This document shows, piece after piece, positions 24,276-34,119 of a DNA stretch of 64,000 bases. How positions within the stretch are numbered: position 1 is the first letter of the stretch; each line of letters starts with the position of its first letter. The stretch is from NCBI GenBank assembly GCA_013399695.1, contig VXAU01000298.1:429180-493179 (forward strand). The letters run 5' to 3'. The notes under the pieces are model-generated. The model was not told the origin of the DNA and searched no databases. It saw only the letters and a list, made by a program, of their open reading frames with translations. Source of the stretch: Formicarius rufipectus (Eukaryota; Chordata; Aves; Passeriformes; Formicariidae). The position numbers and the translations under genes are program-made.

Positions 24276-25540
24276 GAAAGATCCCTGATCCAAACTGCAG
24301 TTTTCCCTGGCACTGGAAAAGGGGTTGGTGGCCAGAACGGCCTCACATCTTCTCCCAAACCATGTACAAGCGACCAAGGAGCTGAAGCCCAGTCACTGGA
24401 AGACATCCTGAGCTGCTGGGCGGGCAGGAAAGGCTGTGGCTGCTGCTGGGCCAAGCCAGCTGTGCTGGTGCTCCTGGTGCAGGTATGGCAGGGACACCAA
24501 GGGGTCTCTGGGGAGGATGTGCCCTGTAACCTGGCCCTGGCAGCTGCTGCCTGCGAGCAAGGCCGCCTTGTGAAGGTCATTGCAGCACGTTCCCAGTTAA
24601 ATAACTATGGGCAATGAATAACTATGCCTGGAGCTGAGGAAGTGCTCCCTTTTTGTGGCAAAACTCCTTCACAGACACGGTGAGCTCAGGGATGGGGTCA
24701 GCCAGGGGCTCTCTGCAGCGAGCGAAGAGGTCAGTATGGAGACCCTCGGGGGATACAGATCCACGGGCTCCCACGTGGGTGTGAATCCTGTTTCCTTGGC
24801 GTGGCTGGGCTTGCCGGCTGTGCTGAGGGATCTGGGTGTGAGTTCCACGGGCACCTTCCCAGACAGCGGGACTTACAGCAGCGCCACCAGAGGGGGCCCG
24901 GGCAATATTTAATGTGTGCGCGGCTCCCAGTGCGGGGAGGGGCAGGAGCCCTGCGTTCTTCTGGGCAGACGGCTGACCGAGGTTTGCAAATGCTGTTAAC
25001 GACCCATAGGTGGGTGGGTGGGGGGGGGGAAGTGATTTTTCAAATTGTTTTCCTTTTGAATAAAGACGGGAGAACGATGACTGCTGTCCTCACCTCCTGC
25101 TCTGCATCTCCGCAGCTTGCTTGGCAGAGAGAAGCCCCATCCCCGGGAACGCTGAGCTCTGGGATACAGAGGGGCTGAAAAGGCTCCCCGTGGGTGCCAC
25201 GTGGGCATCGCCCAGGGGGGCTCTGCTCCCCTCCCCGTCCTTTTCTGTGTCAGATGCCCGGTCGGTGAGTGGCCAAGTGCAGCCTGGGGCACAAGGTGCT
25301 ACCCACACCTGCCCAGATGCTGAGGCAGCCTGGAAGCAGCTGGGCTCAGACCAGCTGCTGGCTTTAGCAATCCCACACTGGCAGGCTCTTTCATTTTTGT
25401 GCCTTTGATTTTGCTGTCAGCGCTACCGGCCCTGCTGTGCAGCAGCACAACACAGCCTTTCTAGGGCTGTAGCTCAGTTGTTTGCTACCCAGCTGTATGT
25501 GGCCAAACATCTGTACACGTGTGCATCTGGTGAAGGGTCT
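24276..25540. other. Intergenic, no gene seen
   Basis: Moderately GC-rich sequence between two CR1 fragments. A G-run cluster at 25011-25029 (GGTGGG repeats leading into nine or more G) could form a quadruplex. No coding similarity recognised. Confidence 0.5.
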
Positions 25541-25544
25541 GGTG

Positions 25545-25935
25545 TATGTGTCTTGTGGGGAGCAGCTGAGGGAGGTGGGGGTGTTTAGCCTGGAGAAAAG
25601 GAGGCTCTAGGGGACCTTATCACTCTACAATTACCTGAAAAGAGAGTATAGACAGATGGAGCTCAGTCTCTTCTTCCACATAAGTGACAGGACTAGAGGA
25701 AAGGGCCTCACATGGCACCAGGGGAGGGTTAGATTGGATATTGGGGGAAATATTTCACTGAAAAGGCTCAGGGCATTGGCATTGAGCACTGGCACAGGCT
25801 GCTCAGGGAAGGGTGGAATCACTGTGCCTGGAAGTGTTCTTAAAATGAGTGGATGTGGCACTTAGGAACATAGGTTAGTGGTGGCCTTGGCAGTGCTGGG
25901 ACTCCACGATCTTAAAGGCCTTTTCCAACCAACAG
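25545..25935 (+). mobile_element. CR1 LINE fragment, 3' end
   Basis: Follows the classical bird CR1 3' end in + orientation: AGCCTGGAGAAAAGGAGGCT, then CTCTACAATTACCTGAAAAG, GGTTAGATTGGATATTGG, CACAGGCTGCTCAGGGAAGG, CCTGGAAGTGTTCTTAAAA and CTTAAAGGCCTTTTCCAACC. It is 5'-truncated and has many point differences, so it is not recent. The terminal short tandem tail is not obvious. Confidence 0.93.
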
Positions 25936-26738
25936 GATGTGTATGTGTCCCAGCCCAAATGCCATCAGTGGTGGCTTTGGCACCTGCTTCCCTTCACCCA
26001 TCGCCCACGTGGCAGGGAAGAAGCAGAATCTTTGGAGGGTGTTCAGGCTTGAATCGCTCGTGTCTGTGTGCATTCATGCATGAACTTTAAGGAAAGCAAA
26101 ACTAATGTGGATGTAAACCAAAATGAGAGAGGCTGTGCATGGTTATTGGTGCATCAAAGGGCAATTCTCACCTGGCTAGGGCTGCTGGGGTGAAAACAGA
26201 GTTTTCAGTTTCTGAAGAGCCTCTTTGTTTCTCTCCCATGATCTGAGACCTGTCTCATGGGAGTCAAAGTCTTTCCAGGAACTTCAGATTCCCAGTGTAA
26301 AACTTCTATTTGATCATAAATAAAGCTCAAGAATCCTCATTCATCAAAAAGAGACTTTGATCTGGCTGTAAAATATATTGAGGCTCCTGCAGGCTGGAAC
26401 AACATGAAAATCCTTGCAGTTGGGACAGATGGGTAATAATCCCCAGTGGAGAAAATCTAGAGATGACATGAACTGTGAAACATTTCACGATGTAATTATA
26501 ATATTGTTTAATGAATGTGTGGAATAAACACAGGAATATCTATAGAGACTGACGATGCTGACAGTAGGAGCTTTGGACCCCTCCCAGCCTCCATCAAATG
26601 TTACAATCTGAGCGCAGATGCTGTTTTCTCTGCTGTGAATTTCACAAAACTGTGTCCCAGCTCTCCATGGAGTAGCATCATTTTGCATTAAGATGTCTCT
26701 CTGTTGGTCCAATGCTCAGCAACTCTGCAATAGCAGCT
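25936..26738. other. Intergenic, no gene seen
   Basis: Unique-looking sequence between the CR1 fragment and the solo LTR. I recognise no coding or RNA feature in it. Confidence 0.5.
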
Positions 26739-27277
26739 TGCTGTGGTTTAACACCAGCTGCCACCTCAGCCCCACACAACCACTCACTCATCCACCATGG
26801 GTGGGACAGGAGAGAGAATCAGAAGAGTAAAACTGAAAAAACTTGTGGGCTGAAATGACAGTTTAAAAAGCAAAGCAATAAAAAACCCAAAAAAAACCCC
26901 AAAACCAAAATCTTCATTCACCACTTTCCATGGGCAGGCAGGTGTTCAGCCATCCCCAGGAAAGCTGGGCTCCATCAAACGTAATGGTTACTGGGGAACA
27001 CAAACACCATTGCTCTGAAACTCCTCTCATTCCTTCTTCTTTCCCAAGCTTTGTGTGCTGATCATGTCTCCCTATGGAATGGGATATCCCTTGTATCAGT
27101 GGGGGTCTGCTGTCCCCTCCCAGATTCTTGTGCACTCCAACCCAACTCGTTGGTGGGATAAGAGGCAGAAAAAGCCTTGACTCTGTGTTATCAACATGGT
27201 TTCCAGCACAAATCCAAAACACAGCTCCATCCAACTGCTGTGAAGAAAATTCTCTCTGTCCCAGTCAAACCCAGCAC
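26739..27277 (+). mobile_element. Solo LTR of an avian endogenous retrovirus
   Basis: Starts with TGCTGTGGTTTAACACCAGC and contains, in order, GGGACAGGAGAGAGAATCAG, CCATGGGCAGGCAGGTGTTC, CATCAAACGTAATGGTTACT, CTCCCTATGGAATGGGATAT, TTGTGCACTCCAACCCAACT and CACAAATCCAAAACACAGCT, which agrees with a common LTR family I remember from songbird genomes. The hexamer GCAGCT flanks it on both sides (26733-26738 and 27278-27283), a possible target-site duplication. Compared with the remembered family it lacks a stretch before TTATCAACATGG. No internal retroviral genes lie beside it, so it is a solo LTR left by recombination. Family name and exact ends are uncertain. Confidence 0.82.
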
Positions 27278-27283
27278 GCAGCT

Positions 27284-28685
27284 CCAGACCCACAGGCAGT
27301 GACATCACTCCCGAGGCTGCTCTCTGGCTACATCTCTTATCTCCAAATGCTGGGTACAGGATTATATTCAATAGGGACAAATATTTTCAGTAAAACTTAG
27401 TCAGAATTACATTTTTTTCATTACTGAATGTGTCCATTATTGCTATCATGGAGTGTGATTTATTCTTTTGTACACTGTTCCTTTTTGAAAACCAAGAGAC
27501 AGAAAGGACTTACGTAGGAGCAAGACATGAGGCCAGAGACTCAGATTGATCTCAGCCTTCACATGAGCCATCACTGCTGTCAGCCAGACAGTGGCATCTC
27601 TATAAAAATTCCAATGTAAATATTTGTTTTAAATCAGACTCTTTCCTTTGCCTTGACTGCAGTATAATCAAGGGAGCTTATGAAATGCTGTATCATTTCA
27701 AGTTTAATTGCTCCTGAAAGTTGGAGGATTTGTTGTCTGCCTTGCACATGCACCCCTGGGATAATTTTCTCTTGATTTAGTTTCTTTCCTCAAATTCTTT
27801 CTCACTGAACAGTGAGTTTCACAAAGGCCAAACTGTTTTCCTGCACACAAAGGCCCTCTTGCTTGCCTGTTCTCCCTGCCTCTCCAGCAGGCACCCCTGG
27901 GCTCATTGATGAAAGGGAAAGAATATTTGCCTCTACTAACTGTTGGATTATTCCCTCTTTTCAGATGCCATCTGTGTGACAGGGTTTGGTTTGCACTAAA
28001 TACAGCCCGTGGGCTGAGCTAGGCAAACAGATTGCTGCACCACTACGTTAAATGATCGTCATTAAAGTCTGGTTCATCGCAGGACTTTGGGCTGCCATGG
28101 AGAGGGTTTTTTTTCTGGATGGGGGCAGATCCAGCTCACTTTCACCTCGGGATGCTGAAATCAGATTTTAATGTGAATTTTATTACACTCTGTTGGCAGC
28201 AGAGTCACCTGGGATCCACAGGATGTCTCACCTCAGGTTTGCAGACAGGCAAGCAGGGGTGAGAACCTCCAGCTTCCTGCTGCTTCGAGCTGAGGTGCAG
28301 AAAAGGGGCTCTCACTGCCTGTCCTTCTGTCTTTAATGCCTGTCTCTCCCCAAGTCCTCAAGGCTGTGAGCACTTTCAACCCCCACCAAGACATACTCTA
28401 AATTCAGCATAATTCTGCATTGAAAACCACCAGGCACAGACTCCAGTCCCACTGTCTGCAGCTCTGAAGCACAAACACACACACACAGAGGATGCAGAAT
28501 GGTCCTTTTAATCCTCCTGCCCCCCACAGAGGAATGGCAGAGCTTCAGAGTCCATGGGAACATGCCCTTCAGGTGCTGCAGCTGAAGCACACAGAGGTAT
28601 TTTACCCTTGCAGTAGCTCCTTACATTTGCAACAGGTACAGCAAGTATAGTGTGCTGCTTCAAGCTGTATATTTCTGCATACAAT
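27284..28685. other. Intergenic, no gene seen
   Basis: AT-rich sequence with a short (CA)n tract near 28473-28488. Nothing else recognised before the DNASE1L3 3'UTR. Confidence 0.5.
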
Positions 28686-28689
28686 GGAG

Positions 28690-28866
28690 AAAATAACTGG
28701 AATGTTTATTTTGCCTTCTCACACAAAATATTTGAACCTTAACAAAATATTTGGGAGGGGCTTTCCACTAAATATTTCACTTGCTGTGAGTATATTTACA
28801 CCAGTCTTCTACAAGATCTGTTGACTTTGCATATCTCCACACCATACATGAGGACTCAGCATGATC
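28690..28866 (-). other. DNASE1L3: DNASE1L3 3' untranslated region (estimated)
   Basis: Lies directly after the stop codon on the - strand. The first polyadenylation hexamer met (AATAAA on the - strand) is at 28710-28705, which suggests a short 3'UTR of about 175 bases. Use of a more distal signal cannot be excluded. Confidence 0.5.
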
Positions 28867-28986
28867 TCAACTGGAGCTCTTCCTTGGTTTCCTCTTCCTT
28901 GAAAACTTTGATCTCAGCCAGCTGAAGAAGCCACCTTTTGCTTTTAACTCAAATTCTATGGGGAAATGATCACTCACCCCCAGTGC
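28867..28986 (-). CDS. DNASE1L3: DNASE1L3 coding exon 8: catalytic His and C-terminal basic tail
   Basis: Encodes ALGVSDHFPIEFELK with catalytic H272, then a 25-residue tail with GGFFSWL followed by RSKFSRKRKPRKSSS and TGA at 28869-28867. The basic tail is the feature that separates DNASE1L3 from DNASE1 and is needed for attacking membrane-enclosed and nucleosomal DNA in the mammalian enzyme. Acceptor TTGCAG. Confidence 0.95.
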   Translation of the reverse strand, partial: ALGVSDHFPIEFELKAKGGFFSWLRSKFSRKRKPRKSSS

Positions 28987-31900
28987 CTGCAAAACAAGGG
29001 CACAGGGGGTTAGAATCTGGCTGCCCAACCTCTCTCCAAGCCCTGCCCCGTGTGGGACTGGATGTGGGGAGGTGCAGCTCAAGCATTGCATCACTCTGGG
29101 AGGATGCAGCACTTTATGGCCTGGACCATATTCAGAACTGCCTGGGCTTTGCACTCCTGTGTTAGCCCTTGCCCCGCTGCTGCAGAGGCTGTGCTGTGCT
29201 TACCTGCTCCTCAGTCATCTGAAAGTCCTTCTGGAAGTCAAAGATATTGGCAGAGTGTGGCACAACAGCGTGGATGAGCTTCTGTCCACTGACCACGATC
29301 CTGAAAGGAGCGAGGGAATGGGGTGCTGTGATGGGGTGTGTGACCAGCAGCAGCCACACTGCACTGAGCTGGTGGCCAGAGAGGTGACCTTCATTGAGTC
29401 ACAGCTATGTATATTTTATCCTTACCCATGGGCTTCCCACACAGAGATGCCAGCTCCTTTAGGTGCCTCCTTGGCAGCAGAGCACCTAAATATCTTGGTG
29501 TGCATTGGCCCTGGAATCTAATGTTAAATGACTTCTGTCTAAACTGACCTAACAGTGCTGTGAAGTCCAAAGCTCTCTTTTTTTAGGATACAAAAATGAC
29601 TGGAGCCTTACTGGATCTCTGCTTAGATCCAGAAGCTCATTCTGCAAGAGGACTCCGGGCTCTAACAGCTGATGTGTTTCCTGTCCCTGCTGAAGGAACT
29701 GCAGTGGCAGCAGGACTTGCCACATGCTCAGGGGAAGGTGAGGTGTCCCCTCCCCAACAAGAACCTGGCTTTGCATTTGTGAATCCAAATCACAAATGTA
29801 ACAGCAAAAGTCAGGGTGCCAAGCTGGCATGGAAAAGGCAGGAGCACCTTCCACCAGGTGTCTGCAGGGCAACCCGTGGATGAGAAGTGCTGCTGAATGG
29901 CCTGTCATCCCTCCCGACCTGAGCCACAGCAATGGCTCATTCTTGCTTGAATTCCTGCCCATTCTCCAAACCTACTCACCAGTGGGTCTGCAAAGGGCTT
30001 TGTCCTCCTGAATAGGAGTATTTGGATCACATTTCCCCCGACATTATTCTATCTTTGATGGCCTCACATACATTTGCTATCTCTGTTGGTCACCGACACC
30101 TTTGATATGTTTTTTCACTCAGAGTGTCATAACCAGTGAGCAGTGTGGCAGTGGCCCTTTACCTGTCATATGGGCAGCTTGTGCTGCTCTTCACCGTCGT
30201 GTCATTTTTGTCACCAATTAGCCAGACGAATTCGGAGTGAGTCCTCAGCCGGATGTTCTTCCACTGTTTTTGGGGAACATAGCTACATCCAGCATTGAAG
30301 TCTCCCATGAAGATGAAGTTCTGGAAAGTAGGAGGGTTTTTCAAAAATTTACCATGAGGACAGCTCTTCAAAAAAAAGACTGACAAGGATTTTTAAGGAC
30401 TATGGATGCTCCCAACAGCCATTACAGCTCAAATAGCAGCTGCTCTCTGAGTGCAGTAGGACTTCTCCTTTCTGCTGGGCATGTCAGGGCATGTTGATGA
30501 CAATGTTATTGGGAGATCAAGTTTACTGTATAAAATAGGGAAAATTCAATGAAAATACATCAAAGAGATACTCAGAACCTGAGGTTCATTATCAATGGGT
30601 TTAAGGTTATCAGCTGTGAATAGTGAACAGGTGACTCAGTACCAAAGCCCTGTTACTAACACAGAGGTAGCAACAAACCTCAGTTTTCCAGCGCTGTTTG
30701 ACATCTAAATACACATCATAGAGCTCATCAATCTCCCGCACTGCAGTGTCTGGTGTGGTGTGCAGAGGGATTATAGCAAACTCATTGACAGCTTAAAAAC
30801 AAGGCAGAAGAACAGGAAAAATGTAATGCTTAAAACAGAGAATCAGTCACAAAGAAACAGAGACTGACTTGGGAGCAAGGGGGTTTTTCTGAGGAGGGAA
30901 GAGCTTCTGCTCTGACTGTGGACCAGGGCCAGTCTCTGTGTGGTTGCACAGTGTCCCCCTCCAGGCTCTCAGCTGACCCTGAGGTGCTGTGCTGATGCAG
31001 GCAAACCCTGATCCAGAACCTGTGGCAGTAGCTGCTCCCACGGCCGTGCCAGCAGCATAGAGAGCATCCACCAACCCACTGCCTGTGGCAGCAGCAGAGG
31101 CTCTCCTGGGGCTGCAGCATGTGCTGGGCTGCAGGCTGTCCTGGAAAGGCAAAATGCTGCTCTTGGAAGGAAAAGCAGTGTGGGGTCTGTCATGTGGCCC
31201 CTTGAGCCTGTCCCTGACATGCTTAGGTCCAGCCAGTGTTGCCTTGTTGACTCATCAGTGGGGTGATGACATGCTTCTGAAACATCTTACCAGTTTTTGG
31301 AGACTGGAACCAGATGACAAAGGGCTCTCTGGAGAAGACATCCTCATCCCCAGGCTGGGTGTCAGGGTACTGGTAGGTTTGTTTCACAAATACCTGATGT
31401 TGCCTGCAGGAGAATGAACAGGATGGGGGTTGTCACACTTGTGGGTCGCTGGGACGTGTCTAACACTGACTCCATGCTCTGACCTGGACCCTGGGCCATG
31501 GTCTGGGATGGATACAGCAGCACTGGTGGCTGTGTCTGGGATGATCCCCACACCCAGGCACTGGCTATTCCACTGCACAGCCTGCACTACTCCAGCTCCC
31601 TTGGAGCAAAGCCACTGCCATGTCCAGCCTGTCTCTGTGGGGCTGTGACCCAGAGGGCAGGGTGAGGGCTGGCTTGTTGGCGAAGGGGGCTCACTCACCT
31701 GTAAATGAAGACGTACTGCTCCTTGTAGCTGTTCCTTCCCAGCCTCTGGCTAGCGATGCACTTATATTCCTCCCTTGGCCCCCTCAGCTGACTGGAAGGA
31801 AAGTGGTGTTCCTGAGTTTATTTCTGCACTCAAAAGGGGTTGAAAGGGAGGGAATTTTGCCTGTGTCTAAGGGTGTGGGATGTTTCCTGTCTGATCTCAG

Positions 31901-34063
31901 ACATGGGTAAAGACACTAAACCCTTCTCAGGAGCTGGACCTTTGCTGCAGCACTGGCTCTTCATTCTACCTTCTCTCCACTCTCTGCAGTCTCTGTCTCT
32001 CCTTCAGCTGGGTCTCATGTCCAGCTGGCCAAACACTTCTGTTTTGTCTAGACTGTCACTCCAGGTTGCCAATCCCCAACCCAAAGCAATTCCTAACCCT
32101 GCAGGAAGGTGGCTGTCCTGCTGCAGCATGGTGCGAGCCTGCCAAGGGCATTTCCTCTCCCTTCTTTTTCCCTTGGGGAATTAATCTGTAGCAAATTGAA
32201 TCTAACTTAGTTATATTGATTTAAAAATGTGTTCTACGGTGATCTGGAGCTGGCTTTGCTCCTGTTCCTCAGCGGGACTGACAGAGCCTGGTCATTCCTC
32301 AATGCTGGGACATAGCCCAAATCCAAAGATTTCACCCTGGTGGTGCTGAGCAGAGCACAGGCTCTTACCAAGCATCTTTTCCAATATCTTCCCTTTGCCC
32401 ATGGCTGCCCTACCTGTTGAGCTTCTCCACTAGGAGAGGACAAACACGGTTCTTGTTCTCCTTTATTTCCATCAGCAACATGATATCACAACGAGAAATG
32501 ATCTGCAAGGGGAAGGAGCAGGAGGAAGTTCACACGTGCTGGGTTTTGGAGGATTAGGAAGGGGTTAGAAAGAAATGGCTACTGGTATGGGGGAAGTAGT
32601 TTCTGGTAGAAATGGAACTCAGCCTGGGACCATAGAAGAGGAGAAGCAGCTGGAGTGCAGCTCTTCTGCTTTCAGAACTGCTGCACACCCCAGCACGAGC
32701 TGTGAGAGGGAACCTGGGAGTGGAGTGGTTTCAGATTTAGTGAAAAACTTCTCCACTTGGTCCTGAGGAGGAAGTGTGGAGGGGAAGGGGCAGCAGGAGC
32801 TACTGCTGTGAGCCTGATCCCCCCTGCCACTGCCGAGTGCTGACCCTGCCCACTCCACACCCTTCCCTACAGTCAGCATTTACCTGTCCCAGTCTGTTGC
32901 AGCCCCATCTGAAAGAGCCCCTGGAGCCCAAAGCAACCTCCTGTCTGAAAACAGGCTGCACAGCTCACAGGCACTGTGGGGCTCCCTCAGCTGCTGCTGG
33001 CACTCCCCATGGGAAAGCTCTGTTCACACTCAGCACAAGGTCAGGGGATTTTCTGCCCTTGGTTTCATGGTTCTTTAAAATTTGTGGGTGACTTCTGTTG
33101 GGAAAAAGAGCCCCTTGGTGCCCCCTGAAGCTTACCCATAATTACCTCAATTACCCATAATTACCTAAATTACCTATAATTTATTGCCCACAGTGATGAC
33201 AGTACAAGAAGAATGGTCTAGAAATGCAAAGCCCAAGCAAACCCATCTTGCCTGGCAGTTTGCAATGAAAGCTTTAAAATCCAACTACACGGTGCCACTC
33301 CTCTCTGGTGCCATTCAGGATTCACAGCCATCCCACTAACACCAAGCACCATGTCCTCCCTTACTGTAGCATCTTGGAGGGCACTTGCAAAAGCCAGAAG
33401 TCTAAAATGTGGTTCTTTTAAAATGCAGAGTTATCTTCAACTGCTGCAGAGGCAGCCGGATGCTGAGGGTTTGCTTACATAAATTAGCAATTGGGCTTTT
33501 CAGACTTGTACCAGACTTTCATATGGCAGATACTCTGCTGTCCTGAGAATAGGCTTAATTACACAAGAATATTTCAGAATAATTAGCACATAAGGAAGGT
33601 AAATAATGTATCACGAAACAAAGCTCTGTGTATTCAAAGTGAAAATTATTTTTACTGTGCACTGAGGTTTTCCTCTTCTCCTAACTCCATTTCCAAAGGA
33701 AACAGCAAATGTTGTTTCTGTTATATTCCCATGCAGGCTAAAACAACAGCAAACATCCTATTCAACCACAACCTGATTTTTACTTCAAGAGTACAATATT
33801 TTTTAAATTATGCATTAATTTTTTTCACTTGAAAAGAAACATAAAGTGAAAGATAAACAAAGTGCAAGATTCCACATCTAAGAAACCCTCAGAAAACTCA
33901 GTGTCTGTCTCATCCAGGTGAACAAACGTACCTTTACCACGGCATCGACAACTTCAGGTCTGGCTATTTTAGTTTCTCCAAAAGACTTCACATTGAAGGA
34001 GCAGAGTTTTAGGCTCAGAGATGGGTCTAAACTGAAGAGTGTAAGTATCAAGAAGAGCAACAT
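28867..34063 (-). CDS. DNASE1L3: Deoxyribonuclease 1-like 3 (DNase gamma), complete CDS in 8 exons
   Basis: DNASE1L3 is a secreted Ca2+/Mg2+-dependent endonuclease that degrades extracellular and microparticle chromatin. Exons in transcript order: 34063-33932, 32502-32414, 31791-31699, 31403-31291, 30791-30679, 30320-30163, 29300-29204, 28986-28867; 304 residues (human 305). A hydrophobic signal peptide (MLLFLILTLFSLDPSLS) precedes LKLCSFN. Residues matching the DNase I active site are E56 (LMEIK), H153 (PLHTTP), D187 (GDFNAGC), D232 (CPYDR) and H272 (SDHFP). C192 and C229 match the structural disulfide of DNase I; the small C101-C104 loop of DNase I is absent, as in DNASE1L3. The protein ends in a basic tail. 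The first ATG in frame is at 34063; the upstream frame reaches a TAG with only non-ATG codons. The paralogue call rests on GDFNAGCSYVP, WLIGD and the basic tail. Confidence 0.96.
29204..29300 (-). CDS. DNASE1L3: DNASE1L3 coding exon 7
   Basis: Encodes RIVVSGQKLIHAVVPHSAN, then IFDFQKDFQMTEEQ. Human has the same arrangement (VFDFQK...LTEEE). Ends in phase 0. Acceptor TTTCAG, donor GTAAGC. Confidence 0.95.
30163..30320 (-). CDS. DNASE1L3: DNASE1L3 coding exon 6: GDFNAGC motif
   Basis: Encodes NFIFMGDFNAGCSYVPQKQ, then WKNIRLRTHSEFVWLIGD and STSCPYD. It holds D187 and D232 and the cysteine pair C192/C229. Acceptor TTCCAG, donor GTAAAG. Confidence 0.96.
30679..30791 (-). CDS. DNASE1L3: DNASE1L3 coding exon 5: catalytic histidine
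   Basis: Encodes AVNEFAIIPLHTTPDTAVRE, then IDELYDVYLDVKQRWKTE. H153 in PLHTTP corresponds to the general acid/base His134 of DNase I. It ends in phase 0 at donor GTTTGT, a weaker but acceptable site. Acceptor TTTAAG. Confidence 0.94.
31291..31403 (-). CDS. DNASE1L3: DNASE1L3 coding exon 4
   Basis: Encodes QHQVFVKQTYQYPDTQPGDE, then DVFSREPFVIWFQSPKT with the conserved FSREPF motif. It lacks the two cysteines that form the small loop in DNase I. Starts in phase 2, ends in phase 1. Acceptor CTGCAG, donor GTAAGA. Confidence 0.94.
31699..31791 (-). CDS. DNASE1L3: DNASE1L3 coding exon 3
   Basis: Encodes SQLRGPREEYKCIASQRLG, then RNSYKEQYVFIY, with the family motif RLGRN(S/T)YKEQY. Phase 2 at both ends. 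Acceptor TTCCAG, donor GTGAGT. Confidence 0.94.
32414..32502 (-). CDS. DNASE1L3: DNASE1L3 coding exon 2: catalytic glutamate
   Basis: Encodes IISRCDIMLLMEIKENKN, then RVCPLLVEKLN. E56 in LMEIK is the metal-binding catalytic Glu of the DNase I fold. Acceptor TTGCAG, donor GTAGGG; ends in phase 2. Confidence 0.94.
33132..33182. repeat. Short tandem repeat, unit about 19 bases
   Basis: Nearly three copies of TTACCCATAATTACCTCAA-like units lie in DNASE1L3 intron 1. The third copy has diverged. Confidence 0.8.
33932..34063 (-). CDS. DNASE1L3: DNASE1L3 coding exon 1: signal peptide and first strand
   Basis: Encodes MLLFLILTLFSLDPSLS, then LKLCSFNVKSFGETK and RPEVVDAVVK. 44 codons, ending in phase 0 at donor GTACGT. 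The ATG has A at -3. A noncoding exon further upstream is possible but not recognisable. Confidence 0.93.
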
Positions 34064-34119
34064 CTTCAAGGACTTGGGCAAAATGAGTTGCTGCGAGCGT
34101 GCCTATAAATATGTATGTC

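Noticed and set aside
26739..27277. A larger provirus around the LTR
   Set aside because: No gag, pol or env-like translation and no second LTR lies on either side. It is best described as a solo LTR.
28473..28488. Short (CA)n tract, and a similar one near 5236
   Set aside because: Only about five to eight dinucleotide units; ordinary microsatellites without visible role.
20176..28685. An additional gene between FLNB and DNASE1L3
   Set aside because: All frames there are short or derived from CR1 and LTR sequence. No splice-linked conserved peptide was found.
34104..34111. TATAAATA about 40 bases upstream of the DNASE1L3 ATG
   Set aside because: It is canonical on the + strand only, and its distance would leave a 5'UTR of under 20 bases. 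It is probably chance in AT-rich sequence.
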